A stretch of DNA of 64,000 nt. It comes from Niallia sp. Man26. Its GTDB lineage: Bacteria > Bacillota > Bacilli > Bacillales > Cytobacillaceae. Made by a program: the position numbers and the translations under genes. Position 1 is the stretch's first letter. Each line of letters opens with the position of its first letter. Below, one piece after another: positions 16,574 to 24,462 of the stretch. The DNA lies in NCBI RefSeq assembly GCF_022049065.2, contig NZ_CP095743.1, positions 3,735,001-3,799,000 of the forward strand, written 5' to 3'. Below the pieces are notes generated by a model, which saw only the letters and a program-made list of their open reading frames with translations, searched no databases and was not told the origin of the DNA.

Positions 16574-16605
16574 AAAAAAAGAATAGGGAATTTACCCTAT
16601 TCTTT
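16574..16605 (-). terminator. Terminator of niaP
   Basis: A perfect 11-bp stem (AAAGAATAGGG/CCCTATTCTTT) is followed by a T-run on the minus strand, directly after the niaP stop. Confidence 0.9.
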
Positions 16606-17811
16606 CTAAGCAATGTCTGTATTCTTCGTTTCTCTTCCAAAAAAGAATACAGCTGCTGCTCCTACAAGGACTGCAATACAGAAAATCGTAAATATACCGG
16701 CGATTGAAATATTTTGTGCTACAAGATATGGAACTAGCAATGGGCCGAGTACTCCCCCAATTCGCCCAAAGGAAGCTGCCATTCCCGCTCCTGTTCCGCG
16801 GACATTTGTCTTATATTGCTCAGGTGTGTAGGCATATAATGCTCCCCATGCTCCAAGATTAAAGAAGGAAAGCAATATTCCAGAAGTCATCAGCAAGGCT
16901 GTGCTTTCTGCTGTTCCGAACATATAAGCACTGATTGCCGTACCGATTAGGAACACAACGAGTACAAACTTTCTGCCTACCTTTTCAATTAAGTATGCTG
17001 CAAGTGCATATCCTGGAAGCTGTGCTAATGTCATAATCAGAACATATTCGAAGCTTTTAATTAAGCTGAAGCCTTTAAGCACCATCACACTTGGCAGCCA
17101 AAGGAACATCCCATAATAGGAAAAGACAACACAAAACCACAGTACCCACAGCATTGCTGTGTTTTTAGCATTATCTTTTGACCAGACTGTTTTGATGCTT
17201 TCCCAAGCTGTCAGCCTTTTTGTTTGCTCTACCTTCAAGTATTTCGGTGAGTCAGGCAGCTTCAACCTTAAATATAAAGCATAAATTGCAGGCAGAACAC
17301 TGATCAACAGTGCAATTCTCCAGCCATTATCAAAGTTCGGAATAATAAAATAGGAGATGACTGCTGCAATCAGCCAGCCAAATGCCCAAAAGCTTTCTAG
17401 CAGAACAACAACTCGCCCCCGTTTTTCATTAGGCACACTTTCTGAGACAAGTGTTGATGCCACAGGGAGCTCTCCTCCCAATCCCATACCAATTAAGAAC
17501 CGCAGGATAAGGAACATCCAAAGCGAGGTTGTAAATGCAGATATTCCGCTGCCGATAGAGAACAGTAATAGCGTTATAATAAAGACATTTTTTCTGCCGA
17601 CTCTATCTGCCATAATGCCGAACAAGAATGCACCTACTGCCATTCCGATGGAATTAATGCTTCCTATCCATCCCATCTCTTTAACGGACAAACCCCAGTC
17701 TACTTGCAGAGCAGCAATGATGAACGATAACATACCGACATCCATTGCGTCGAACAGCCAGCCGAGGCCTGCTATTCCCAGCAGCTTTTTATTTGATATT
17801 TCTTTTTTCAT
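16606..17811 (-). CDS. niaP: Niacin (nicotinate/nicotinamide) MFS transporter NiaP
   Basis: A 401-residue, 12-segment major facilitator protein very similar to B. subtilis NiaP (YceI). It shares L-L-G-I-A-G-L-G-W-L-F-D-A-M-D-V-G, the A-D-R-V-G-R-K loop between segments 2 and 3, G-M-G-L-G-G-E-L-P-V-A-S-T-L-V, and S-Y-Y-G-M-F-L-W-L-P-S. NiaP imports niacin for NAD synthesis. The promoter region holds a likely operator for the niacin-responsive repressor NiaR. It is monocistronic with its own terminator. Confidence 0.88.
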   Translation of the reverse strand: MKKEISNKKLLGIAGLGWLFDAMDVGMLSFIIAALQVDWGLSVKEMGWIGSINSIGMAVGAFLFGIMADRVGRKNVFIITLLLFSIGSGISAFTTSLWMFLILRFLIGMGLGGELPVASTLVSESVPNEKRGRVVVLLESFWAFGWLIAAVISYFIIPNFDNGWRIALLISVLPAIYALYLRLKLPDSPKYLKVEQTKRLTAWESIKTVWSKDNAKNTAMLWVLWFCVVFSYYGMFLWLPSVMVLKGFSLIKSFEYVLIMTLAQLPGYALAAYLIEKVGRKFVLVVFLIGTAISAYMFGTAESTALLMTSGILLSFFNLGAWGALYAYTPEQYKTNVRGTGAGMAASFGRIGGVLGPLLVPYLVAQNISIAGIFTIFCIAVLVGAAAVFFFGRETKNTDIA

Positions 17812-17880
17812 ACAATCCTCCTACAACTTTTCTATAGTTTTTCCATCTATAAGCGATTTATGATAACCAAGTATTATATT

Positions 17881-17900
17881 AACACGTGTCTTGACAGTAA
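17881..17900 (-). promoter_or_regulatory. Probable NiaR operator at the niaP promoter
   Basis: AACACGTGTCTTGACAGTAA contains the GTGTCTTGACA core I associate with NiaR (YrxA) sites of Bacillales NAD genes. It lies just upstream of a TATAAT on the minus strand (17873-17878), 70 bases from the niaP start. The rest of the 17812-18144 gap is AT-rich; apart from the ribosome site of the next gene I see nothing certain in it. Confidence 0.55.
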
Positions 17901-18144
17901 TCATTACATTTTTATTGACTAACATAAAAATTAGTTTGTAAATATCAGAATTTTTAAGAAAAATAGCTAAAAAACATAATGAAAACGCATTATTTCTTGA
18001 ATAAGAACAAACCTATTACTCTATGCAAAACAGTGTAAAATTTTCCAGAAAAAATTGATGTTTTCCTCTTTACTTTCTAATAAATAAGCATAAAATGGTT
18101 CTTATATTTGCCAATAATCTTTAAATGTAAAGGGGATATAAAGT

Positions 18145-19509
18145 TTGAACGTTACATCTAATAAAATGCAGGAACAGTCACTTTTTAACATTTCTTGGCC
18201 TCTGTTTATCGAACTTGCATTGCATATGGGGATGGGGGTTATCGCCACACTTATGCTCAGCCATTATTCAGACAATGCAGCTTCAGGGGTCGGAGTGGCT
18301 AACCAGTTACTCGGGATATTCATCCTTGTTTTCAACGTCACTTCCATCGCAGCCATGATTTTAATCGGGCAAAGACTAGGAGCTAATCAATTAAGTCAGG
18401 CAAGACAATTCGCCAGATCAGCAGTCGGCCTCAACGTCTGGTTCGGAGTGATTGTTGCTATCCTCGTTTTAGTCTTCGGTGAGCCTTTGTTACGATTATT
18501 TGATATACAAGGAGAAGTTTTAAATTACGGGCTTATTTTTATCCGCATCTGTGGTGCTTCCCTCTTCTTAGAATCTCTTTCACTTGCACTAAGCGCAGTA
18601 TTGCGCAGCCACGGTTTTACGAAAGAATCAATGATTGTCAGTATTATGATGAATGTCATCAGTGTTATAGGATATGCAATGAGCATATTTGGATTATTCG
18701 GTTTGCCAATTACAGGAGTAGTTGGGGTGTCATGGACGATTGTAATTGCACGTGCATTTGCCGTTGTGGTTTTGCTCTATATCGTTTACCGCAGAATCGC
18801 TTTGACATTTAAAGTACAGGATATTATTAAGGTCAATAAACAGGATGTTAGGGAAATGCTCTATATCGGCATTCCTTCCGCAGGTGAAAACTTGTCTTAT
18901 CAGTTTTCCCAGTTAGTAATTACAGCAATTGTTGCTTCTTTAGGTGATGCTTCCTTGGCAGCAAGAGTGTATATAACCAATATTTCCATGCTTTGTTACT
19001 TGTTCACTGTCGCTATTGCAGAAGGAACACAGCTTCTTGTAGCAAGATATATTGGCGGAAAGCAATATGACCGTGCATTGAAACGGGGCATAAAAACATT
19101 AAGAATTGCTATGGTAGCATCCCTTACAGCTGCTGTTGCTATGGCAATGATTGGTTCGCCAATATTAGAGCTGTTTACAGATGATTATCAGATCATAGCT
19201 ATCGGTCTGCCAATCTTATGGGCTGTCGTATTTACCGAGCCGGGAAGAGCTATGAATATTGTACTTATGAGCTCCTTAAAGTCTGCCGGAGACGTTCGTT
19301 TCCCTGTCATCATCGGCATGGTCTCTATGTGGGGAATTGCCGTTACGCTAAGCTATACTCTTGGTATAACCTTCGGCTTAGGATTACTCGGCGTTTGGCT
19401 TGCCCAAGGTATGGATGAGTGGTTCAGAGGAATCTTCGCCTGCAAACGCTGGCTGTCAAGGCCATGGGAGCGAGTTCGAGTTAAAAACACTGCCAAAGGC
19501 CATATTTAA
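18145..19509 (+). CDS. MATE family efflux transporter
   Basis: A 454-residue protein with about 12 membrane segments in two homologous halves, as in MATE drug/sodium antiporters. Conserved segments are N-I-S-W-P-L-F-I-E-L-A-L near the start, G-A-N-Q-L-S-Q-A-R in half one and A-R-Y-I-G-G-K-Q-Y-D-R-A in half two. The start is a TTG at 18145 preceded by AGGGG with nine bases of spacing; the first in-frame ATG is seven codons later with no ribosome site. It faces a second, DinF-type MATE gene across a shared terminator. The substrate is unknown. Confidence 0.87.
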   Translation: MNVTSNKMQEQSLFNISWPLFIELALHMGMGVIATLMLSHYSDNAASGVGVANQLLGIFILVFNVTSIAAMILIGQRLGANQLSQARQFARSAVGLNVWFGVIVAILVLVFGEPLLRLFDIQGEVLNYGLIFIRICGASLFLESLSLALSAVLRSHGFTKESMIVSIMMNVISVIGYAMSIFGLFGLPITGVVGVSWTIVIARAFAVVVLLYIVYRRIALTFKVQDIIKVNKQDVREMLYIGIPSAGENLSYQFSQLVITAIVASLGDASLAARVYITNISMLCYLFTVAIAEGTQLLVARYIGGKQYDRALKRGIKTLRIAMVASLTAAVAMAMIGSPILELFTDDYQIIAIGLPILWAVVFTEPGRAMNIVLMSSLKSAGDVRFPVIIGMVSMWGIAVTLSYTLGITFGLGLLGVWLAQGMDEWFRGIFACKRWLSRPWERVRVKNTAKGHI

Positions 19510-19514
19510 CATAA

Positions 19515-19549
19515 AAAACACCGCTTCTTACACTAAGAAGCGGTGTTTT
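19515..19549. terminator. Bidirectional terminator between the two MATE genes
   Basis: A 16-bp perfect stem (AAAACACCGCTTCTTA/TAAGAAGCGGTGTTTT) with a three-base loop and T-runs on both strands serves the convergent genes. Confidence 0.93.
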
Positions 19550-19564
19550 TCTTTGAGCTCTCTT

Positions 19565-20896
19565 CTAGGCAGCCTTTTCCCTGTTTAAGAATTTCAGCCT
19601 CCTCGTTAAAGCTGGCATATAAAGAATTAAAAGGATGGAGCGGAACAGACTGAAAACAATGAAGGAAAGCCATAATCCGTGATTACCCCAGAAGAGCGTT
19701 GACGGGAAGAGGATGAGTAAAAATACTGCAACAGAGCCAAGCATACTATTTCTAACCAGCCCAGCTTCTGAGGCACCTGCAAAAATTCCATAAAAGACTA
19801 AGCCTATGCTTGAGGCAAGGGGGAAAAGCACAAGCCATACATCATACTGCTTTGCAATGGCAACAACCTCTTCTACTACTGTAAATAACGGGATGACCGC
19901 ATCCTTGCTCAGCAAAAATGTCAGACTGATTGCAGCCGAAAAGGCAAATGACCAGAAATACGATTTCTTGACGGTTGCCTTATACAGCTGGCTGTTCTTT
20001 TGCCCTACTGCTTTTCCTGTCAAAATGCTGGCAGCATTGGCAAGCCCATCATAAAAATAAGCCATTATGTAATGTATTTGAATGAGGATAGCATTAGCAG
20101 CTAAAATTTCTTCACCATACACAGCACCTTTGGCAGTAAATATATTAAAGACTGCCAGCAGACAAACCGTTCTGATAAACAAATCACGGTTAACTAGCAT
20201 CATTTTTTGCAATGGCTCCCGGTCATAAAGATGACCAAGCAGTTCCTTCCTGTTCAGGCTGTTCTTCATTTTGCCGCTGCTAATTAAAAGTATGATACCT
20301 AATAGGAACGCAAATACTTCTGCACATAATGCGGCAATGGCAACACCTGCCACTCCAAAATTAAAAAACAGGACAAGTACAACTGCCAAAACGATATTAA
20401 GAATGTTCATCAGTAATTGAATGAGCACCGTTGCTTTAATTTGCTCCATTCCTAATAACCAGCCTAAAACAGCGTAGTTCATTAATGCAAAAGGCGCTGC
20501 CCAAATTCTAATATGGAAGTATAATGAGCTTACTTCCTTTACATTTCCTTGAATTCCTAAAAATGCAACAGACAGCTTAAAAATCGGCTCTTGAAGTAAG
20601 ATAATTGCTATACCGACAATAAGAGCAATGCAGACAGGCCGAAAAAAGGCCATCGAGCTTTGCACATCATCCCCTGCACCTAACGCTTGGGAGGCAAATC
20701 CTGATGTGCTTACCCTAAGGAAACCAAACAGCCAATAAATGGTGTTAAAAATAACGGTGCCCACAGCGACTCCGCCAATATATGCTGGATCTGGCAGCTG
20801 TCCGACAACAGCCGTATCAACAGCACCAAGCAATGGAACAGTTATCGTCGCAAAGATTAACGGCAATGCCAGTGATAAAAAATATCGATGTGTCAC
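19565..20896 (-). CDS. MATE family transporter, DinF subfamily
   Basis: A 443-residue membrane protein of about 12 segments. The N-terminal pattern A-L-P-L-I-F-A-T-I-T-V-P-L-L-G-A-V-D-T-A-V-V-G is typical of DinF-type MATE proteins. The start is a GTG at 20896 with AAGGAG seven bases upstream. It is convergent with the other MATE gene and not obviously related to it beyond the family. Role in export of toxic or oxidised compounds is only a family-level guess. Confidence 0.85.
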   Translation of the reverse strand: MTHRYFLSLALPLIFATITVPLLGAVDTAVVGQLPDPAYIGGVAVGTVIFNTIYWLFGFLRVSTSGFASQALGAGDDVQSSMAFFRPVCIALIVGIAIILLQEPIFKLSVAFLGIQGNVKEVSSLYFHIRIWAAPFALMNYAVLGWLLGMEQIKATVLIQLLMNILNIVLAVVLVLFFNFGVAGVAIAALCAEVFAFLLGIILLISSGKMKNSLNRKELLGHLYDREPLQKMMLVNRDLFIRTVCLLAVFNIFTAKGAVYGEEILAANAILIQIHYIMAYFYDGLANAASILTGKAVGQKNSQLYKATVKKSYFWSFAFSAAISLTFLLSKDAVIPLFTVVEEVVAIAKQYDVWLVLFPLASSIGLVFYGIFAGASEAGLVRNSMLGSVAVFLLILFPSTLFWGNHGLWLSFIVFSLFRSILLILYMPALTRRLKFLNREKAA

Positions 20897-21035
20897 AACA
20901 CTGCTCCTTCCTAGCCTTTTTTTTCAATATTATATCACTCTAGTTTTTCCCTATTGAAATATTTTTTCAAGTTATGCCAGAATAATCAAAAAACTGATAA
21001 ACTATTATTAGTCCAACTAATTAGGAGAGATGAAC

Positions 21036-21974
21036 ATGTTTAAAGTAGGAATTATCGGTTTAGGAGCAATTGGGCAGCGGCTTATCAAAAGCTTTACAGA
21101 GCATCCAGAGATGGAAATTACCGCTGTTTGTGATCCATTAGAGGAGTTGCTAAACAGCACTGTTGCTGCAATTGGAAAGGCAAAAGGCTTTACTGATTAT
21201 AAAGAAATGCTTAAAAACGCAGATATAGACTTAGTTTATGTCGCAGTTCCGCCTAAATTCCACCATCAAATCGTTACAGATTGTGTGCTTGAGCAAAAGC
21301 ATATACTTTGCGAAAAACCTTTAGCTAATTCTGTAGAGGAAGCGGAGAGCTTATATAAACAAGCGGCTGATGCGGGCATTATCCATGCAATGAACTTTCC
21401 CCTTAATTACAGCTCTGGCAATGCAACATTTGCTTCTTATATTAAAGAAGGCTATATCGGCAAATTGCGCCGCCTAGAGCTAAAAATGCATTTCCCCCAA
21501 TGGCCGCGAGCATGGCAGCAAAATAATTGGGTTGGAAGCAGAGAACAAGGCGGATTTGTGCTGGAGGTTGGCGTCCATTGGATTCAGCAAATCCAAAAGA
21601 TTTTCGGACCCGTTCAATTGGTCCATCGCAACGTTTCCTTTCCGGAAGACGAAAATCTTTCAGAAAACAGCATTCTCGCTGTCCTCGAGCTGGAAGACGG
21701 AACACCTGTCTTTATTAACGGAATGAGCCAAACAGCAGGAAAAGAAGTGGTGAAATTTACTGCATATGGCACAGAAGGAACACTCGCGCTGGAGGATTGG
21801 TCTGAGCTCTATGGAGCAAAGCAGGGATGCGACTTTGAAAAGCTTGATGAAAGCACACCAGTTTCCTCACTAATGAACGAATTGGTTAATGCTCTTCATC
21901 ATAAGGAGGCAGATCTGCCAGACTTTTATGATGGGTATCAAGCTCAAGTTGTACTTGAAAGTTTGCGAAACTAA
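21036..21974 (+). CDS. Gfo/Idh/MocA family oxidoreductase
   Basis: A 312-residue NAD(P)-dependent dehydrogenase. The N-terminal Rossmann fold starts V-G-I-I-G-L-G-A-I-G-Q-R, followed by the family signature C-E-K-P-L-A-N-S (residues about 90-98) with the catalytic lysine, and the later E-V-G-V-H-W-I-Q histidine motif. I chose the ATG at 21036: AGGAGA lies seven bases before it but only one to two before the ATG at 21030. The family acts on sugars, inositols and similar polyols; no neighbour names the substrate. It is a single gene ended by a bidirectional terminator shared with treP. Confidence 0.85.
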   Translation: MFKVGIIGLGAIGQRLIKSFTEHPEMEITAVCDPLEELLNSTVAAIGKAKGFTDYKEMLKNADIDLVYVAVPPKFHHQIVTDCVLEQKHILCEKPLANSVEEAESLYKQAADAGIIHAMNFPLNYSSGNATFASYIKEGYIGKLRRLELKMHFPQWPRAWQQNNWVGSREQGGFVLEVGVHWIQQIQKIFGPVQLVHRNVSFPEDENLSENSILAVLELEDGTPVFINGMSQTAGKEVVKFTAYGTEGTLALEDWSELYGAKQGCDFEKLDESTPVSSLMNELVNALHHKEADLPDFYDGYQAQVVLESLRN

Positions 21975-21980
21975 AACAGC

Positions 21981-22009
21981 AAAAAGCAGCTGAAGCTCAG
22001 CTGCTTTTT
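21981..22009. terminator. Bidirectional terminator (Gfo/Idh gene and treP)
   Basis: A perfect 13-bp stem (AAAAAGCAGCTGA/TCAGCTGCTTTTT) with a three-base loop lies between two convergent genes. Confidence 0.92.
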
Positions 22010-22014
22010 ATTGT

Positions 22015-23448
22015 TTATGCTCTGAATTTTTTCAAAGATACTTTGCCCATATTTGCTTTTGCAAAGATGATAGTCAATACGAATGGAACGACGATTGCAA
22101 CAACCATTGCGATTGCAAATGCTACCATATGCTGCGGCTGGATGGACAGAATGCCTGGAAGTCCGCCGACACCAATGGAATTCGCCATAACATGGGAACC
22201 AACTGAAATCACACCTGCAATCATAGAGCCAATCATAGCTGCTAAGAATGGGAAGCCGTATTTCAAGTTAATACCGAACATTGCCGGTTCTGTAACTCCT
22301 AAATAACAAGAGATAGTTGCTGGAATAGAGACTTGCTTTTCTCTTTCATCCTTGCGGTTAATATAGATCATTGCCAATACAGCAGAACCTTGAGCGATGT
22401 TTGATAAAGCAATCATTGGCCACAGGTTTGTGCCGTTAAATTCACTCATAAGCTGCAAGTCAATTGCATTGGTCATATGATGCAAGCCTGTAATAACAAG
22501 CGGCGCATATGCAAAGCCAAATACTGCAGCAAACAGCCAGCCTAATGAAGATGTTAAACCTGAGTAAACAACATCTGAAATAAATGAACCTATTTGCCAG
22601 CCGATAGGGCCCAACACAGTATGCGCAATAAGAACTGTCGGAACTAATGCTAAAAATGGCACAACAATCATGCTGATTGCATTAGGTATGACTTTGCGCA
22701 AACGCAGCTCCAAGAAGGAGAACAGCAGTCCTGCAAATATTGCCGGTAGCACTTGTGCTTGATAACCAATCTTGTCAACATGAGCAAAGCCAAAATCCCA
22801 GAATGGAATTTCTTGTGTGCTTGCCACAGCGTAAGCATTAAGCAGCTGTGGTGAAACAAGTGTAATACCTAGTACAATTCCCAATATTTGCGTCGCACCC
22901 ATTTTCCGAGTAACTGCCCATGTTATACCAACTGGGAGGAAGTGAAATATCGCTTCGCCAATTAACCAAAGAAAATCGTTTGTTCCTGCCCAAAATTGGG
23001 ATACTTCCACCAATGTTTTTGTACCACCATCAACCATTTTGATTTCACCGATGATGTTTCGGAATCCTAAAATTAACCCCCCAACAACGATTGCTGGAAT
23101 TAACGGTGTAAAGATATCTGCCAAGTGTGCAATCATTCGTTGCAGGAAATTCATATTTTGCTTCGCTGCTTGCTTTGCATCATCCTTTGACGTATCACTT
23201 ACACCTGCAATGCTAATAAAGTCATTATAAAAAGACGATACTTCATTTCCGATAATAACCTGGAATTGTCCTGCTTGAGTAAAAGTACCTTTAACTAAGC
23301 CGATTTCCTCTACCTTTTTAACATCTGCCTTTGATGGTTCTTTTAATACAAATCTCATTCTTGTCGCGCAATGAGTAACAACAGAAATGTTATCGCTTCC
23401 ACCGACATGTTCAAGGAGCTGTTTCGCTGGTTCTGTATACTTGCTCAT
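22015..23448 (-). CDS. treP: Trehalose-type PTS EIIBC component
   Basis: A 477-residue protein with an N-terminal EIIB domain (phosphorylated cysteine in V-T-H-C-A-T-R-M-R-F, about residue 27) and a C-terminal glucose-superfamily EIIC domain of about ten segments with V-I-T-G-L-H-H-M-T and G-V-T-E-P-A-M-F-G-I-N. No EIIA domain is fused, as in B. subtilis TreP. I chose the ATG at 23448, which follows GGAGG; the 41 extra codons upstream cover the promoter and operators. The promoter carries two TreR-like operators and a cre box, which supports trehalose as substrate. Unusually, treA and treR are not adjacent. Confidence 0.88.
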   Translation of the reverse strand: MSKYTEPAKQLLEHVGGSDNISVVTHCATRMRFVLKEPSKADVKKVEEIGLVKGTFTQAGQFQVIIGNEVSSFYNDFISIAGVSDTSKDDAKQAAKQNMNFLQRMIAHLADIFTPLIPAIVVGGLILGFRNIIGEIKMVDGGTKTLVEVSQFWAGTNDFLWLIGEAIFHFLPVGITWAVTRKMGATQILGIVLGITLVSPQLLNAYAVASTQEIPFWDFGFAHVDKIGYQAQVLPAIFAGLLFSFLELRLRKVIPNAISMIVVPFLALVPTVLIAHTVLGPIGWQIGSFISDVVYSGLTSSLGWLFAAVFGFAYAPLVITGLHHMTNAIDLQLMSEFNGTNLWPMIALSNIAQGSAVLAMIYINRKDEREKQVSIPATISCYLGVTEPAMFGINLKYGFPFLAAMIGSMIAGVISVGSHVMANSIGVGGLPGILSIQPQHMVAFAIAMVVAIVVPFVLTIIFAKANMGKVSLKKFRA

Positions 23449-23519
23449 AGTTCTTCCTCCTTTTTTCCGTAAACAAAAGTTGTTTCTATCTATACTAATA
23501 TGATTGCGATTACATAAAC

Positions 23520-23531
23520 ATGTATATACAA
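23520..23531 (-). promoter_or_regulatory. TreR-like operator O2
   Basis: ATGTATATACAA matches the TTGTATATACAA palindrome of TreR operators at 11 of 12 positions. It is centred 40 bp (about four helical turns) from the other operator, downstream of the treP transcription start. Confidence 0.7.
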
Positions 23532-23537
23532 GTAAAC

Positions 23538-23551
23538 TGTTTACGCTTTCA
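23538..23551 (-). promoter_or_regulatory. cre site in the treP promoter
   Basis: On the minus strand TGAAAGCGTAAACA matches the cre consensus at all but one defined position. It lies immediately downstream of the -10 element, where CcpA would block initiation. Confidence 0.7.
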
Positions 23552-23581
23552 ATTATATGTTGTATATACATGTTGTGTCAA
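23552..23581 (-). promoter_or_regulatory. treP promoter with TreR operator O1 in the spacer
   Basis: TTGACA and TATAAT, both perfect, are 18 bases apart on the minus strand. The spacer contains ATGTATATACAA (23560-23571), the second TreR-like operator, so repressor and polymerase would compete directly. Confidence 0.85.
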
Positions 23582-23694
23582 TTCTTTTTTCATTAGATTT
23601 TATTTCCATTTTTATAGTGATAAACGGCAGAATATTCCTTAATATACCCATGTATCGGAACACTAAAATTTGATCTGGATTTTCTTCAATAAAT

Positions 23695-23726
23695 AAAAGG
23701 ATAAGGAGCAAAAAGCCCTTACCCTT
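23695..23726 (-). terminator. Terminator of the thiamine salvage operon
   Basis: AAGGGTAAGGGC pairs imperfectly with GCTCCTTATCCTT on the minus strand around a five-base loop and is followed by a T-rich tail, just past the ykoC stop. Confidence 0.65.
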
Positions 23727-23730
23727 CTGT

Positions 23731-24462
23731 TTAAAAAATTAAAATGAAAACTGTACTGCCTACAAGCAAGCTGGCATAGTAATAATCTTTTTTTGTAACG
23801 ATTGTCTTTTTGTAATAGCTTCTGTCTCTGTCACCTGTAAAACCTCTTACCTCCATTGCAAGGGCCATTCGTTCTGACTTTCGAACAGCATTTGTAAGGA
23901 GTGGAACTGCATATCTTTTAAATGTTTGCCAGCTGCCATTATGCCTGCAGCCTCTTATTCGGTGCGCTTCCTTTAAGTGGGCAAGCTCCTTTTGGAACAA
24001 TGGTATGCAGCGAAACCCTGCCATAAATCCGTATGCCCATTTTGGCGGAACTTTAAGCTGATGTACAAGACTCATCATAAATGGATGGATACATGTGGTA
24101 GAGGTGAAAAGCAACCCTATAGTCACGAATGCTAGCATTCTCGTTGCAATGGTAAGGCCATTGCTTGCACTTTCCGCTGTTATTCTAAACCATGCCCATT
24201 GCCATATTTCAGTTTCTCCTTTTCCAAACGCTGCAAGCATCCAAAAGGTTAGTACAAAAAAAACAAAGTAAGGAGGCATCACTTTCAGTAAATACTTGAT
24301 TGTCCAGCCCCCACCTATCATGCCTAGAAATAAAAATGCCGTCCATATTAATAATGTTTTACCTGGTTCGCTTATCATCATCAGCAAAAACATAACAGCA
24401 AGATGGGCTATCAGCTTTACACTTGGATTAATATGAGACAGATAAGACTGATTGCCCTCCAT
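23731..24462 (-). CDS. ykoC: ECF-type transmembrane (T) component YkoC
   Basis: A 243-residue membrane protein of the CbiQ/EcfT family with about five segments. The cytoplasmic coupling motifs are present: a first one around A-H-R-I-R-G-C and a second around E-V-R-G-F-T-G, both A-R-G-like signatures that contact the ATPases. It belongs to the ykoEDC-type transporter for thiamine precursors and overlaps the ykoD gene by 35 bases. With YkoD and YkoE it forms the complete importer, and expression depends on the TPP riboswitch upstream of tenA. Confidence 0.87.
   Translation of the reverse strand: MEGNQSYLSHINPSVKLIAHLAVMFLLMMISEPGKTLLIWTAFLFLGMIGGGWTIKYLLKVMPPYFVFFVLTFWMLAAFGKGETEIWQWAWFRITAESASNGLTIATRMLAFVTIGLLFTSTTCIHPFMMSLVHQLKVPPKWAYGFMAGFRCIPLFQKELAHLKEAHRIRGCRHNGSWQTFKRYAVPLLTNAVRKSERMALAMEVRGFTGDRDRSYYKKTIVTKKDYYYASLLVGSTVFILIF

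Noticed and set aside
18040..18054. CodY-like match before the MATE gene
   Set aside because: Only 11 of 15 positions match in very AT-rich DNA, and the gene has no link to amino acid metabolism.
23449..23571. 41-codon N-terminal extension of treP
   Set aside because: It covers the TreR operators, the cre box and the predicted transcription start, and the ATG at 23448 has a strong ribosome site.
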